A stretch of DNA of 64,000 bases from Sphingomonas faeni (lineage in GTDB: Bacteria > Pseudomonadota > Alphaproteobacteria > Sphingomonadales > Sphingomonadaceae). Under the pieces are notes generated by a model. That model saw nothing but the letters and a program-made list of their open reading frames with translations. It searched no databases and was not told the DNA's origin. Of the stretch, positions 53,467 to 61,566 are shown one piece after another (position 1 is the first letter of the stretch; the number at the start of each line of letters is the position of its first letter). The position numbers were made by a program, and so were the translations under genes. The DNA is taken from assembly GCF_023195535.1 (NCBI RefSeq), contig NZ_JALPNF010000011.1, forward strand, positions 1-64,000, read 5' to 3'.

Positions 53467-54501
53467 ATGGCAAATCTATTCGCGACGATGTTCACCTACC
53501 TGAACAATGCTCTAGCTGCGATTATTGCAGCGTATGCGGGTGTCGTAAGCTGGATTTCAGGACCGCTTCGTGTTGGTGTGACAATTTACATCATTCTGTT
53601 GGGTATCGCGATACTCAGGGGTGCTGTCGAATATCCATTCCGAGAGTTCGTCTATCGTGGAATGAAACTCGCCGTTCTCGTATTTGCGGTCACAACTCTC
53701 TACGGTGCCTCGACCGGCTTGTTCACGATGGACGGGCTACCGCGTGATATCTCAACCGCGGTCGGCGGTCCCAACGTCAATGGGCTTGGCGATTTCTTCG
53801 ACCAGATCGTCAAGGGTGCTGCGCAGACGATCGACAAGATTACCGAGATTCAGGACGCGCGTACTGCGGCTGCCGGCAAAAACCTGATTGGCATGCCGAA
53901 CAACATCATCGAGATTTTCTTCACCGGCATTTACTGCCTGGTACTGATGGTGATGGCGCTTCTATCAGCGGCATTAGGATTTACGATCTGCGCGTTTGCG
54001 CTGTTTTCTCTGGCACTCCTCGCGGTAGTCGGCCCGCTCTTCGTCGCGGCGCTACTTTTCGACTCGACCCGCTCATTCTTCTTTTCCTGGCTCGGGTCGG
54101 TCATCAACTACCTTCTGCTGGTGGCGTTCGCGTTGCTGCTGACGATCTTTATCCGAAATACGGGTGAGGACTTCATGAGCCAAGCATTCGCCGGAGATAC
54201 CAACATCCCCGTCATCGCGATCCGCGCGATTGCCTTCTACGTCTTGGGGTTCTTCTTCTTTCTTCAAATCCCCGGCCTTGCTGCGGGCCTAGGTGGCGGC
54301 GGTGCTTCACTCGCGACTCAATTCGCCAATGCAGCAACCGGCAACTTCGCCCCTAGCGCTGGTCGAGCGCTTTCGAGCGCGCCGGGACGATTAGCCGGCC
54401 TGCCGATCGCACGAGCGCGAGATGCCCGCCAAATGCGCTTGATGGGGGGCGCTAGCGGCAGCGGATCTCGCGGCGGGTCGCTCACCCGGACCAATTACTA
54501 G
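53467..54501 (+). CDS. virB6: VirB6-like polytopic membrane protein
   Basis: The 344-residue protein has several membrane helices (NALAAIIAAYAGVVSWI; GVTIYIILLGIAILRG; LVLMVMALLSAALGFTICAFALFSLALLAVVGPLFVAALL; FAFALLLTIF-type stretches and YVLGFFFFLQIPGLAAGL), matching the TrbL/VirB6 family that helps to form the inner-membrane channel. A Gly/Ser-rich C-terminus extends into the cytoplasm. It stands 35 bases after the EexN gene. Confidence 0.9.
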   Translation: MANLFATMFTYLNNALAAIIAAYAGVVSWISGPLRVGVTIYIILLGIAILRGAVEYPFREFVYRGMKLAVLVFAVTTLYGASTGLFTMDGLPRDISTAVGGPNVNGLGDFFDQIVKGAAQTIDKITEIQDARTAAAGKNLIGMPNNIIEIFFTGIYCLVLMVMALLSAALGFTICAFALFSLALLAVVGPLFVAALLFDSTRSFFFSWLGSVINYLLLVAFALLLTIFIRNTGEDFMSQAFAGDTNIPVIAIRAIAFYVLGFFFFLQIPGLAAGLGGGGASLATQFANAATGNFAPSAGRALSSAPGRLAGLPIARARDARQMRLMGGASGSGSRGGSLTRTNY

Positions 54502-54511
54502 GAGCATCGGC

Positions 54512-54901
54512 ATGAAGTTCGCACCCTTCCTGGCCATCGTTGCCATCGCCGCGATGACCCCGACCCTTCCAGTGGCTGCAGCGAAGGAGAACAAGCTCCC
54601 GCGTTGCACCGGCAAGCATCTGCGACCGGCAAACCTCTATGGAACGGTCCTCCCGACCATTCCTGATAGGGGGCTGACCCCTGCGGCGTCTGCGAGCAGG
54701 GGGGATGTGCCACGTGGCACACCTGACCCGCAGGGAGCGGCACCAGCCTCCCCGGCACCCTCACCCACCACCAATCTCTTCCCGCCCGCCAGCGCGACGC
54801 CGAGCCTACAAGGGCCGACGTCCAGCAACGAGCGGGTGCCGGCGATCGGAGCGTCGCCGAGCGCAAGCGCGGCCCTCCCGACCTCTTATGCGAGCTGCTG
54901 A
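54512..54901 (+). CDS. virB7-position secreted protein with Pro/Ser-rich tail
   Basis: The 129-residue protein has a signal peptide (MKFAPFLAIVAIAAMTPTLPVAAA) and a conserved-looking NKLPRCTGKHLRPANLYGTVLP segment with a single Cys and the RPANLYG pattern, the kind of segment seen in VirB7-like proteins that bind VirB9. The rest is low-complexity Pro/Ser/Ala. It has no lipobox. It lies between virB6 and virB8, the virB7 position, so a VirB7 replacement is likely. The coding sequence contains the third CACGTG palindrome, read as DVPRGTP, which is unusual inside a gene. Confidence 0.65.
   Translation: MKFAPFLAIVAIAAMTPTLPVAAAKENKLPRCTGKHLRPANLYGTVLPTIPDRGLTPAASASRGDVPRGTPDPQGAAPASPAPSPTTNLFPPASATPSLQGPTSSNERVPAIGASPSASAALPTSYASC
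54706..54721. promoter_or_regulatory. CACGTG-centred palindrome, site 3 of 4, inside a coding sequence
   Basis: A perfect 16-bp TGTGCCACGTGGCACA inside the virB7-position gene, 8.42 kb after site 2. It has no matching flanks beyond 16 bp, which suggests that the 16-bp core is the functional unit. Confidence 0.85.
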
Positions 54902-54903
54902 CA

Positions 54904-55596
54904 ATGGCGATCGGCGTCAAAGACAACGACGAAGACCTCAAAAGCTATTTCGCGGAAGCGGAAGGCTGGGATCGTGACAGGTTCGTCACCGCTGCGCGCT
55001 CGCGGCGCGTCGCCTGGATCGTCGCGTCCGTGGCGATCGCGTTTGCGGCGATATGCGCTGCCGCGGTGTTGGCGCTCACGCCGTTGAAGACGGTCGTACC
55101 CTACGTCGTCACCGTCGATCGATCGACGGGTGCTACCGACGTCGCTCAAGAGCTGCGCGGCGATAAGTCGATTACCTATGACGAGGCGATCCGGAAATAC
55201 TTCCTGGCCGATTACGTCCGAGCGCGGGAGGGGTGGATTCCGCAGGCACGCGAAGAGTTCTTCCGCAAGGTGCTGGCGCTCTCAACGCGAGAGGAACAGG
55301 CGCGTTGGACGGCTTTCTACAAGAAGGACAACCCGGACTCTCCGCAAAATCAGCTCACCGCGAACGACGCGGTTTTTGTCGCGATCCGATCGGTCGCCTT
55401 CATATCACCGAACGTCGCGCAGGTTCGCTTCGTGAAGCGCCTCGAACGCGATCAACAGGTGATCGAGACGCCGGCCATCGCGACCATCACTTTCGATGTG
55501 CTGTCCAAGCCGGAAACGGAATCTGGACGCTACGCCAACCCGCTCGGTTTCCAAGTGAAGTCCTACCGAGCCGATGCGGAGGTGCCGACACGATGA
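54904..55596 (+). CDS. virB8: VirB8-like inner membrane protein
   Basis: The 230-residue protein has a short cytoplasmic N-terminus, one membrane helix (VAWIVASVAIAFAAICAAAVLALTPL) and a periplasmic NTF2-like domain (VVPYVVTVDRSTGATDVAQEL; DEAIRKYFLADYVRAREGWI; FYKKDNPDSPQNQL). VirB8 is an assembly factor of the inner-membrane complex. It starts 3 bases after the preceding stop. Confidence 0.93.
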   Translation: MAIGVKDNDEDLKSYFAEAEGWDRDRFVTAARSRRVAWIVASVAIAFAAICAAAVLALTPLKTVVPYVVTVDRSTGATDVAQELRGDKSITYDEAIRKYFLADYVRAREGWIPQAREEFFRKVLALSTREEQARWTAFYKKDNPDSPQNQLTANDAVFVAIRSVAFISPNVAQVRFVKRLERDQQVIETPAIATITFDVLSKPETESGRYANPLGFQVKSYRADAEVPTR

Positions 55597-56435
55597 AGAG
55601 CATCCTGCTTATGGCCGCATCGCTGGGAGCGCTCGTGCCCGCGTCGGCATTTGCCGAGCAGACGCCGCGCCAGCTCGGACCGGATCAGCGCATCCGCGAG
55701 GTCAACTATACCGACGGTAATGTCATCAAAATCCGCAGCGGCTTTCGTACCGCGACGCAGATCGAGTTCGCCCCTGGCGAGGTCATTAAATTCGTCGCGA
55801 TGGGCGACACGCTGTCATGGGAGGTCGCACCGGCAGACAATTCGCTGTTCGTGAAGCCCCGCGAACGGGCCGGGGTGACGAACCTCATCGTCGTGACGGA
55901 GTTTCAGGGCACGAAGCGCAACTACACCTTCGAGCTGACAGCCGTCGCCGGTGCGCGTGCGACGGGGACGTTCTTCAAGGTCCGGCTACGCTATCCCGAG
56001 TATGAGGCGCAGCAAGCGGTTCTTGCCACGCAACAAGCGCAGCTCGCGGCTGCGCTGGCGGCGCAGAACGGCGCGGTCAAGGTGGCGCTCGACCTCGGTG
56101 TTCTCGAAGGCAAGCGCAACCTGAATTATAAAGTCGAGGGCTCCTCCGACATTCAACCTTCGGAGATCAGCGACAACGGTCAGTTCACCGTTTTGCGCTT
56201 CCCGAACCAGCGCGAAATCCCCGCGATCTTCACCGTAAATCCCGACGGAAGCGAGGCGACGGCCGCGTTCGATGTGCGTGATGAGTTCGTGGTCGTCCAC
56301 GGCATCTACAAGCAAATGCGCCTCCGCAGGGGCAAGGTCGTCCTCTGCATCTACAACGAAAGCCCGAGCTTCTACGGCCGTGATCCCAAGACGGACACCG
56401 CATCCGAAGTCGTCGAGCGCACGACGGAGAAGTGA
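55593..56435 (+). CDS. virB9: VirB9-like outer membrane complex protein
   Basis: The 280-residue protein has a signal peptide (SILLMAASLGALVPASAFAEQ) and the VirB9/CagX layout: LGPDQRIREVNYTDGNVIKIRSGFRTATQIEFAPGEVI at the start, a middle linker, and a C-terminal beta domain with NYKVEGSSDIQPSEISDNGQFTVLRFPNQREIPAIF and QMRLRRGKVVLCIYNE. VirB9 with VirB7 and VirB10 makes the outer-membrane core. Its ATG overlaps the virB8 stop (ATGA); the frame extension to 55233 is a shadow. Confidence 0.93.
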   Translation: MKSILLMAASLGALVPASAFAEQTPRQLGPDQRIREVNYTDGNVIKIRSGFRTATQIEFAPGEVIKFVAMGDTLSWEVAPADNSLFVKPRERAGVTNLIVVTEFQGTKRNYTFELTAVAGARATGTFFKVRLRYPEYEAQQAVLATQQAQLAAALAAQNGAVKVALDLGVLEGKRNLNYKVEGSSDIQPSEISDNGQFTVLRFPNQREIPAIFTVNPDGSEATAAFDVRDEFVVVHGIYKQMRLRRGKVVLCIYNESPSFYGRDPKTDTASEVVERTTEK

Positions 56436-56436
56436 C

Positions 56437-57645
56437 GTGAGCGATAAACGATTCGACGTCGACGCGACGCCCGAAGCAGGCGAGATCGACCGCTCCCCCG
56501 CTGCCGACCGCCCGAACCGAATCCCATCACTCAATGCGGCTCAATGGGACAACAAGAAGGTGCTAGTCGGCGCGGCGCTTGCTGGCGGAATCGTCTTCGC
56601 GGCCCTGACAGTCGTCACCGGAACCGGGAGTAACAAGGCACTGGAGGTGAAGAAGGCGCCTCCTGCGGTCGAGGCGCCTTACGATCCCAAGTCGGTGATC
56701 GCACCGACGCTCGCCACGGCACCTCGCGACCCGAACGCCCCGGTGCAGCTCACCGGAACGCAGGTTCCAGCGATCGGTCCCGACGGGCAGCCGATCACTC
56801 CGTATCCATCGACCGGAACGTCAGACCAGCAAACCCGCGCGCAGTCTGAAGCCGAGCGGCGCGCGAATGAGGCCCGCCAACTCAGCGACAATGCCCGACG
56901 ATCGACGCTGATCGCCTACAACGGCAACCAGAGCGGTCCGAATGGCGGTCGCACGCTCGGCGACAACACCGGGGACAGCGGCGACGCGGCACCGCAGGGC
57001 GGTAGCGCCACGTCGGCCACCCGGACCAACCTCGATACGCTCAAGCAAACGTCGGTGATCGGCACCGCCACGGCCCGCATGATCGGCAACCGCAACTATC
57101 TCGTCACCGCGGGCGCGATTATCCCCTGCGTCCTGCAAACGGCGATGGACAGCACCGTGCCGGGCTACACCACCTGCATCATCCCTCGGGATATCTACTC
57201 GGACAACGGTCGCGTCGTGCTTCTCGAGAAAGGCACGCGCGTTTTCGGCGAGTACCAGGATGGTTTGCAACGCGGCCAGGGTCGGCTCTTCGCGATGTGG
57301 ACACGCGCGGTCACGCCGCGCGGTGTCGCGATCGATATAGGTTCCCCAGCGTCCGACTCCCTCGGCCGCGCAGGCGTCACCGGCAAAATCGATCGGTTCT
57401 TCTGGCAGCGGTTCGGGGCCGCCCTTCTGTTCAGCGTCCTCGATACGGGTGGACAGATCGCCGGCCAGGCCGTCAGCCCGGCCGGGTCGACCGTCTTCCG
57501 CACCCCCGGCGACACCACCTCGTCGGTCCTACAGGACACGCAGACGATCCGCCCCGTCGTGCGGGTCAACCAAGGATCCGAGCTGGCGATCACCGTCGCC
57601 AAGGATTTCGATTTTTCCCAGGTTTACGGGCTGGGTCTGAAGTGA
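56437..57645 (+). CDS. virB10: VirB10-like channel protein
   Basis: The 402-residue protein starts with GTG directly after the virB9 stop. It has a cytoplasmic N-terminus, one membrane helix (VLVGAALAGGIVFAALTVVTG), a Pro-rich periplasmic linker, and the C-terminal TrbI/VirB10 beta barrel domain (IGTATARMIGNRNYLVTAGAIIPCVLQTAMDSTVPG; SDNGRVVLLEKGTRVFGEYQ; FDFSQVYGL at the end). VirB10 spans both membranes and gates the outer-membrane pore. Confidence 0.94.
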   Translation: MSDKRFDVDATPEAGEIDRSPAADRPNRIPSLNAAQWDNKKVLVGAALAGGIVFAALTVVTGTGSNKALEVKKAPPAVEAPYDPKSVIAPTLATAPRDPNAPVQLTGTQVPAIGPDGQPITPYPSTGTSDQQTRAQSEAERRANEARQLSDNARRSTLIAYNGNQSGPNGGRTLGDNTGDSGDAAPQGGSATSATRTNLDTLKQTSVIGTATARMIGNRNYLVTAGAIIPCVLQTAMDSTVPGYTTCIIPRDIYSDNGRVVLLEKGTRVFGEYQDGLQRGQGRLFAMWTRAVTPRGVAIDIGSPASDSLGRAGVTGKIDRFFWQRFGAALLFSVLDTGGQIAGQAVSPAGSTVFRTPGDTTSSVLQDTQTIRPVVRVNQGSELAITVAKDFDFSQVYGLGLK

Positions 57646-58655
57646 CCGCACCGGGCTTCCGCAACACGGCGATCCTCGATCATGCCGTGCGCCCGCTTCG
57701 CCGCTATCTCGACGAAGACGACGTGACGGAAGTTGTCATCAACGAACCTTCGATCATCGGCGTAGAGCGGCATGGCGGGTGGACCTGGGAAAATGAGCCC
57801 GACCTTACCCTCGAAGCTCTCAACGGGCTGGCCCGCGCTGCGGCCGCGTTCACGTCGCAGGACGTGACGCGCGAGACGCCGATCTGCTCGACAGTCTTCC
57901 CGACCGGCGAACGGGTCCAACTCGTCCTTCCCCCCGTAGTCCCCGACGGCACCGTATCGATCACGGTGCGCAAACCGTCGACGAAGACGATGACGATGGC
58001 GGATTTCGAGGCGAGCGGCCTATTCGCGGAAACCAAGATCGCCACCAAAAGGGTCAGTCCGATCGAGGAACGGCTACTGGGCCTGCTTAACACCGGTAAG
58101 CACGTCGAGTTCTTCGACCTAGCCGTGCGAAGCCGGCTCAACATCCTGATCTCGGGCGCGACAGGCTCGGGGAAGACGACGTTTTCCAAGGGGCTCATCA
58201 AGCTCATTCCAGAGAATGAGCGGCTGCTGACGATCGAGGACACGCGCGAGCTTGTCGTGCCGCACAGGAACGTCGTCCACATGATCTATAGCAAGGATGG
58301 CACCGGCACCGCCAAGGTGACGGCCAAAGAGCTGCTGGAAAGCGCACTGCGCATGAGGCCCGATCGCATCTTGCTTCAGGAGCTGCGCGACGGAACCGCC
58401 TTTTTCTACCTTCGCAACGTAAACAGCGGTCATCCGGGCTCGATAACCACCATACACGCGGACTCGGCCGAGTTAGCGTTCGAGCAACTGACGCTGCTGG
58501 TGAAAGAGAGCGAAGGCGGTGCGGACCTGGCCCGCGACGACATCCGCTCGCTCCTAAAAATCCTCGTCGACGTCGTGGTCCAGATGAAGAAGGTCGACGG
58601 CAAGTTCCGGATGACGGAGATCTACTACGATCCGGCAGGGCGTCATGCAGCCTAA
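57642..58655 (+). CDS. virB11: VirB11-like hexameric secretion ATPase
   Basis: The 337-residue protein starts GTG overlapping the virB10 stop (GTGA). It has the N-terminal domain of VirB11 ATPases (LDEDDVTEVVINEPSIIGVERHGGW), Walker A ISGATGSGKTTFSKGL near residue 168, Asp box ERLLTIEDTREL, Walker B-like RPDRILLQELRDG and His box GSITTIHADSAELA. VirB11 powers pilus assembly and substrate transfer. The upstream extension of the frame to 57297 is rejected as a shadow of virB10. Confidence 0.95.
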   Translation: MTAPGFRNTAILDHAVRPLRRYLDEDDVTEVVINEPSIIGVERHGGWTWENEPDLTLEALNGLARAAAAFTSQDVTRETPICSTVFPTGERVQLVLPPVVPDGTVSITVRKPSTKTMTMADFEASGLFAETKIATKRVSPIEERLLGLLNTGKHVEFFDLAVRSRLNILISGATGSGKTTFSKGLIKLIPENERLLTIEDTRELVVPHRNVVHMIYSKDGTGTAKVTAKELLESALRMRPDRILLQELRDGTAFFYLRNVNSGHPGSITTIHADSAELAFEQLTLLVKESEGGADLARDDIRSLLKILVDVVVQMKKVDGKFRMTEIYYDPAGRHAA

Positions 58656-60444
58656 CCGGCGCGCACTCTTCGCCTTCGGCATTCCGGTTGCTCTCGTCGT
58701 CGCGTTCCTGATCGCCTCTGTCATCGCCTGGATATATCTCGGGCTTCCCAGCGCCAAGTTCGACCCGCTCAAGATGCCGGCGTTCTTCTGGTACTACCGG
58801 CACGACCCAGTCGTGCTGAAGGCTTTCGGCGCCGGTATGGGGATCGGGCTCTTCCTGGCGGCGATCACGATCTGGTGGTTCACCAAACTCAAACCGCCCC
58901 TGCATGGCGCGGCGCGTTTCGCTCGGGAGAGCGAGATCCGTCGCGCCGGCTTCCGTGCTGCGAACGGCATCGTCTTGGGTAAGAAAGGCGGAAAATTCCT
59001 CACGTTCGGGGGGAGCGAACATTGCATCGTCGAGGCCCCTACCCGTTCCGGCAAGGGCGTCGGCATCGTCATTCCCAACCTGCTGTCATGGCAGGAATCC
59101 GTCGTCATCCTCGACGTGAAGCGCGAAAATTGGGACGCAACGGCCGGCTTTCGCGAGAAGCACGGCCAAGCCGTCTACCTGTTCAACCCGACCGAACCGG
59201 ACGGCCGAACCGCCCGCTACAATCCGCTCGGCTACATCGACCGCATTGATCCCGACGAGGTAATCATCGAGCTGCAGAAGATCGCGACGATGCTGTTCGT
59301 CGCGCCCGAACGCGGCGAGCCGTTCTGGACGGACTCGGCACGGACCGCCTTCGTCGGGGTGGGCGCCTATCTCGCGGTTTCCGATCGGCCGTTCACCATC
59401 GGCTCGATCTACCGCTTGATGACGACGGGCGACACGCGCGGGTTCTTCCGCAGCGTTCTCGAGGAGCGGCACGATTTGTCGCAAGGCTGCCGCAACGCCC
59501 TCGCCGACTTCACGTCCGGCGCCGACAATACGTTCGCAGGCATCGTGCAGACCGTCACCTCCAAGCTGAGCCTATGGCTCAATCCACGGGTCGACGCGGC
59601 GACCGAGACGAGCGATTTCGATCTACGCGAGCTGCGCACCACCCCCATGTCGGTCTATCTCGGTGTATCGCCCGACGAGTTGGACCGTGTTGCGCCGCTC
59701 TACAATCTGCTGTTTCAACAGTTGATCGACCTCAACGTACGCGAGCTGCCAAGTACGCAGACGCCGCTACAGGTTCTCGTCATCCTCGACGAGTTTGCAC
59801 GCATCGGCCGCGCGCAGACGATCGCCAGTGCCTTCTCCTACGTTGCTGGCTACGGCATCCGCCTTTTGCCGGTGATCCAGTCCAGGTCTCAGCTCCGCGC
59901 GGTTTATGGCGAGCATGTCGCCAACGAGATCGTCGCCAATTGCGGGGTAGAAGTCGCCTTCACGCCCAAGGAGCTACGGGTCGCGAACGAGCTATCCGAG
60001 CGGATCGGATATGTCGGTCAAGAATCCGTCACGAAGTCGCTGACCATCCACGGCATCCTCGCCAACCGCTCCAAGTCCATGTCCGATCAGCGCCGCGCCC
60101 TCCTGCTGCCGCAAGAGCTGATGCAATTCCCCGATACCGAACTGCTTCTGCTGAGGGGCGGCATCCCTCCCATTCACGGCGACAAAATTCGATATTTCGG
60201 AGATGCCCTATTCCGTAGCCGGCTCGCGCAGGCCCCGGTGGTGGCTCCGATCCCGCAGCGGATCGATGACGCTGAGGAGCTGCCGGCTTGCGTTGAGCCG
60301 ACGTTCGACCAGCTCACTGACCCCGATCCGATGTCATTCGCGATGGATAGCGTCGTAATCCAAGATTTCCCCGACATGCTCATTGACGTCTCGACCGAGC
60401 AACGGGGCGACGAACTTGTAGGTATGATCGAACAGGAGCGGTGA
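58645..60444 (+). CDS. virD4: VirD4/TraG-type coupling protein
   Basis: The 599-residue protein has two N-terminal membrane helices (FAFGIPVALVVAFLIASVIAWIYL; GAGMGIGLFLAAITIWWF) and the TraG/VirD4 ATPase domain: Walker A VEAPTRSGKGVGIVIPNLL near residue 131, VVILDVKREN, and Walker B VLVILDEFARIGRAQ near residue 375. The coupling protein brings substrates to the channel. It overlaps virB11 by 11 bases. A C-terminal acidic tail of about 90 residues follows. Confidence 0.95.
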   Translation: MQPNRRALFAFGIPVALVVAFLIASVIAWIYLGLPSAKFDPLKMPAFFWYYRHDPVVLKAFGAGMGIGLFLAAITIWWFTKLKPPLHGAARFARESEIRRAGFRAANGIVLGKKGGKFLTFGGSEHCIVEAPTRSGKGVGIVIPNLLSWQESVVILDVKRENWDATAGFREKHGQAVYLFNPTEPDGRTARYNPLGYIDRIDPDEVIIELQKIATMLFVAPERGEPFWTDSARTAFVGVGAYLAVSDRPFTIGSIYRLMTTGDTRGFFRSVLEERHDLSQGCRNALADFTSGADNTFAGIVQTVTSKLSLWLNPRVDAATETSDFDLRELRTTPMSVYLGVSPDELDRVAPLYNLLFQQLIDLNVRELPSTQTPLQVLVILDEFARIGRAQTIASAFSYVAGYGIRLLPVIQSRSQLRAVYGEHVANEIVANCGVEVAFTPKELRVANELSERIGYVGQESVTKSLTIHGILANRSKSMSDQRRALLLPQELMQFPDTELLLLRGGIPPIHGDKIRYFGDALFRSRLAQAPVVAPIPQRIDDAEELPACVEPTFDQLTDPDPMSFAMDSVVIQDFPDMLIDVSTEQRGDELVGMIEQER

Positions 60445-60445
60445 C

Positions 60446-61183
60446 ATGGATCAAAAGACCGACACTGCCGGCGTTGAGGCCGATCGGCGTCGTCGAACGA
60501 TGGAAGTGCCGTCCGATCTGGAATCGAGGTTCCTGCGGGTCGGCGACAAGCTCTATCGGAGCCCACACGACAAAGAGCCGATGGCGACGATCACCCCCGA
60601 TCGCATAAAGGCCAAGGATAAGGAGTCGCTGCCCGATCTGATCCGTCTCGCCAAAGAGAATGGGTGGACATCGCTTCGGATCGACGGCGACGAAGAATTT
60701 AAGCGGGCAGCGTATCTCGCGGCTACGGCGCAGGGGCTCAAGATCGACGGGTATCAGCCGGACGCCAAGACGAAGGCTGCAGCCGAACGTGAACAGGCTC
60801 GCCAACCTGGCGCGGTGCCCACAAAGGCGCAGACCGCTCGCACTGCGAACCAGGTTCGCGACGCTAAGGAGCAGCCCGAACCCGGACGTGATCTAGCCGA
60901 ACGATTTCGCCGACAGACGGATGTGCAAAATGCCAAAGACCCCGAGCTGCGTAAGGCGCAAAGCCACGTCGCACTGGCGATGGTCGTGGCGGCCGATCGC
61001 TTCCCGGGTGAGCACACCAAGCAACGTGAGTTCGTCGCAGAGCGCAAGGAGGAAGTCGCTGCACGGATCGATCGGGGCGAACGGGTCGCCGGCGTCGAGG
61101 TCAAGCAGAAGCAGGATCAACAGGTCCGCGATATGAACCAGGAAGTGATCTACGAGAAGTCGCGCTCGATCGGGGGCCGGTGA
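60446..61183 (+). CDS. LPD7-domain conjugal transfer protein
   Basis: The 245-residue protein has an N-terminal LPD7-like domain (PSDLESRFLRVGDKLYRSPHDKEPMATITPDRIKAKDKESLPDLIRLAKENGWTSLRIDGDEEFKRAAYLAATAQGLKIDGYQP), a module that is usually part of relaxases or large polyvalent proteins. The rest is basic and helical. It could be a stand-alone piece of a relaxase-associated protein; no relaxase catalytic motif is visible. It starts 1 base after the virD4 stop and ends 6 bases before the fourth palindrome. Confidence 0.75.
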   Translation: MDQKTDTAGVEADRRRRTMEVPSDLESRFLRVGDKLYRSPHDKEPMATITPDRIKAKDKESLPDLIRLAKENGWTSLRIDGDEEFKRAAYLAATAQGLKIDGYQPDAKTKAAAEREQARQPGAVPTKAQTARTANQVRDAKEQPEPGRDLAERFRRQTDVQNAKDPELRKAQSHVALAMVVAADRFPGEHTKQREFVAERKEEVAARIDRGERVAGVEVKQKQDQQVRDMNQEVIYEKSRSIGGR

Positions 61184-61189
61184 TAGCGG

Positions 61190-61207
61190 GTGTGCCACGT
61201 GGCACAC
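61190..61207. promoter_or_regulatory. CACGTG-centred palindrome, site 4 of 4
   Basis: A perfect 18-bp palindrome, core TGTGCCACGTGGCACA, right after the last transfer gene and 6.49 kb after site 3. Confidence 0.85.
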
Positions 61208-61566
61208 ATTCCCGTTTACCCGGCTCTAAATGGCAGTTTTAAAAAAGCGAAACCAGAAACAGGTCTTTCGAAAGCGGAACCTGCGGGCGAACGCCAGTGC
61301 GATCGGAAGGGGCAGCCTCCGGCTACAGGTTCATTTTGGGGAAGGCAGGAGTAACCGCTTGCGACCAGATGTCGCCGTCCGCCGGCTCTGGCGGCAACGT
61401 CTCGCTTTGACAGGAGCGGTCGTCCGCGTTGCGAAGCTGTCGGTCGGGCACCGGCGCTATATCGGTCTTTTTTTATCGTGCCTAGCGCGGCATGTACCCG
61501 AAGCCTCAAATTTACGACTGCCGTTACCCACTTTTCGGATTGATGTGCGTTGGTGATTCTGTCGAA
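61208..61566. other. intergenic region between transfer genes and the histidine kinase
   Basis: This 359-base region includes an AT-rich run (TTTTAAAAAAGCG near 61235) and a plus-strand open frame without features (61230-61556). It contains the presumed kinase promoter, but I could not identify promoter elements. No gene is called. Confidence 0.5.

Noticed and set aside
57297..57641. N-terminal extension of VirB11
   Set aside because: The sequence lies within virB10 and is Arg/Pro-rich; GTG 57642 overlaps the virB10 stop and gives a normal VirB11 length.
38521..61207. calling the palindromes true parS sites
   Set aside because: Four of sixteen positions differ from the chromosomal consensus, and no ParA/ParB gene is in the window; only resemblance can be claimed.
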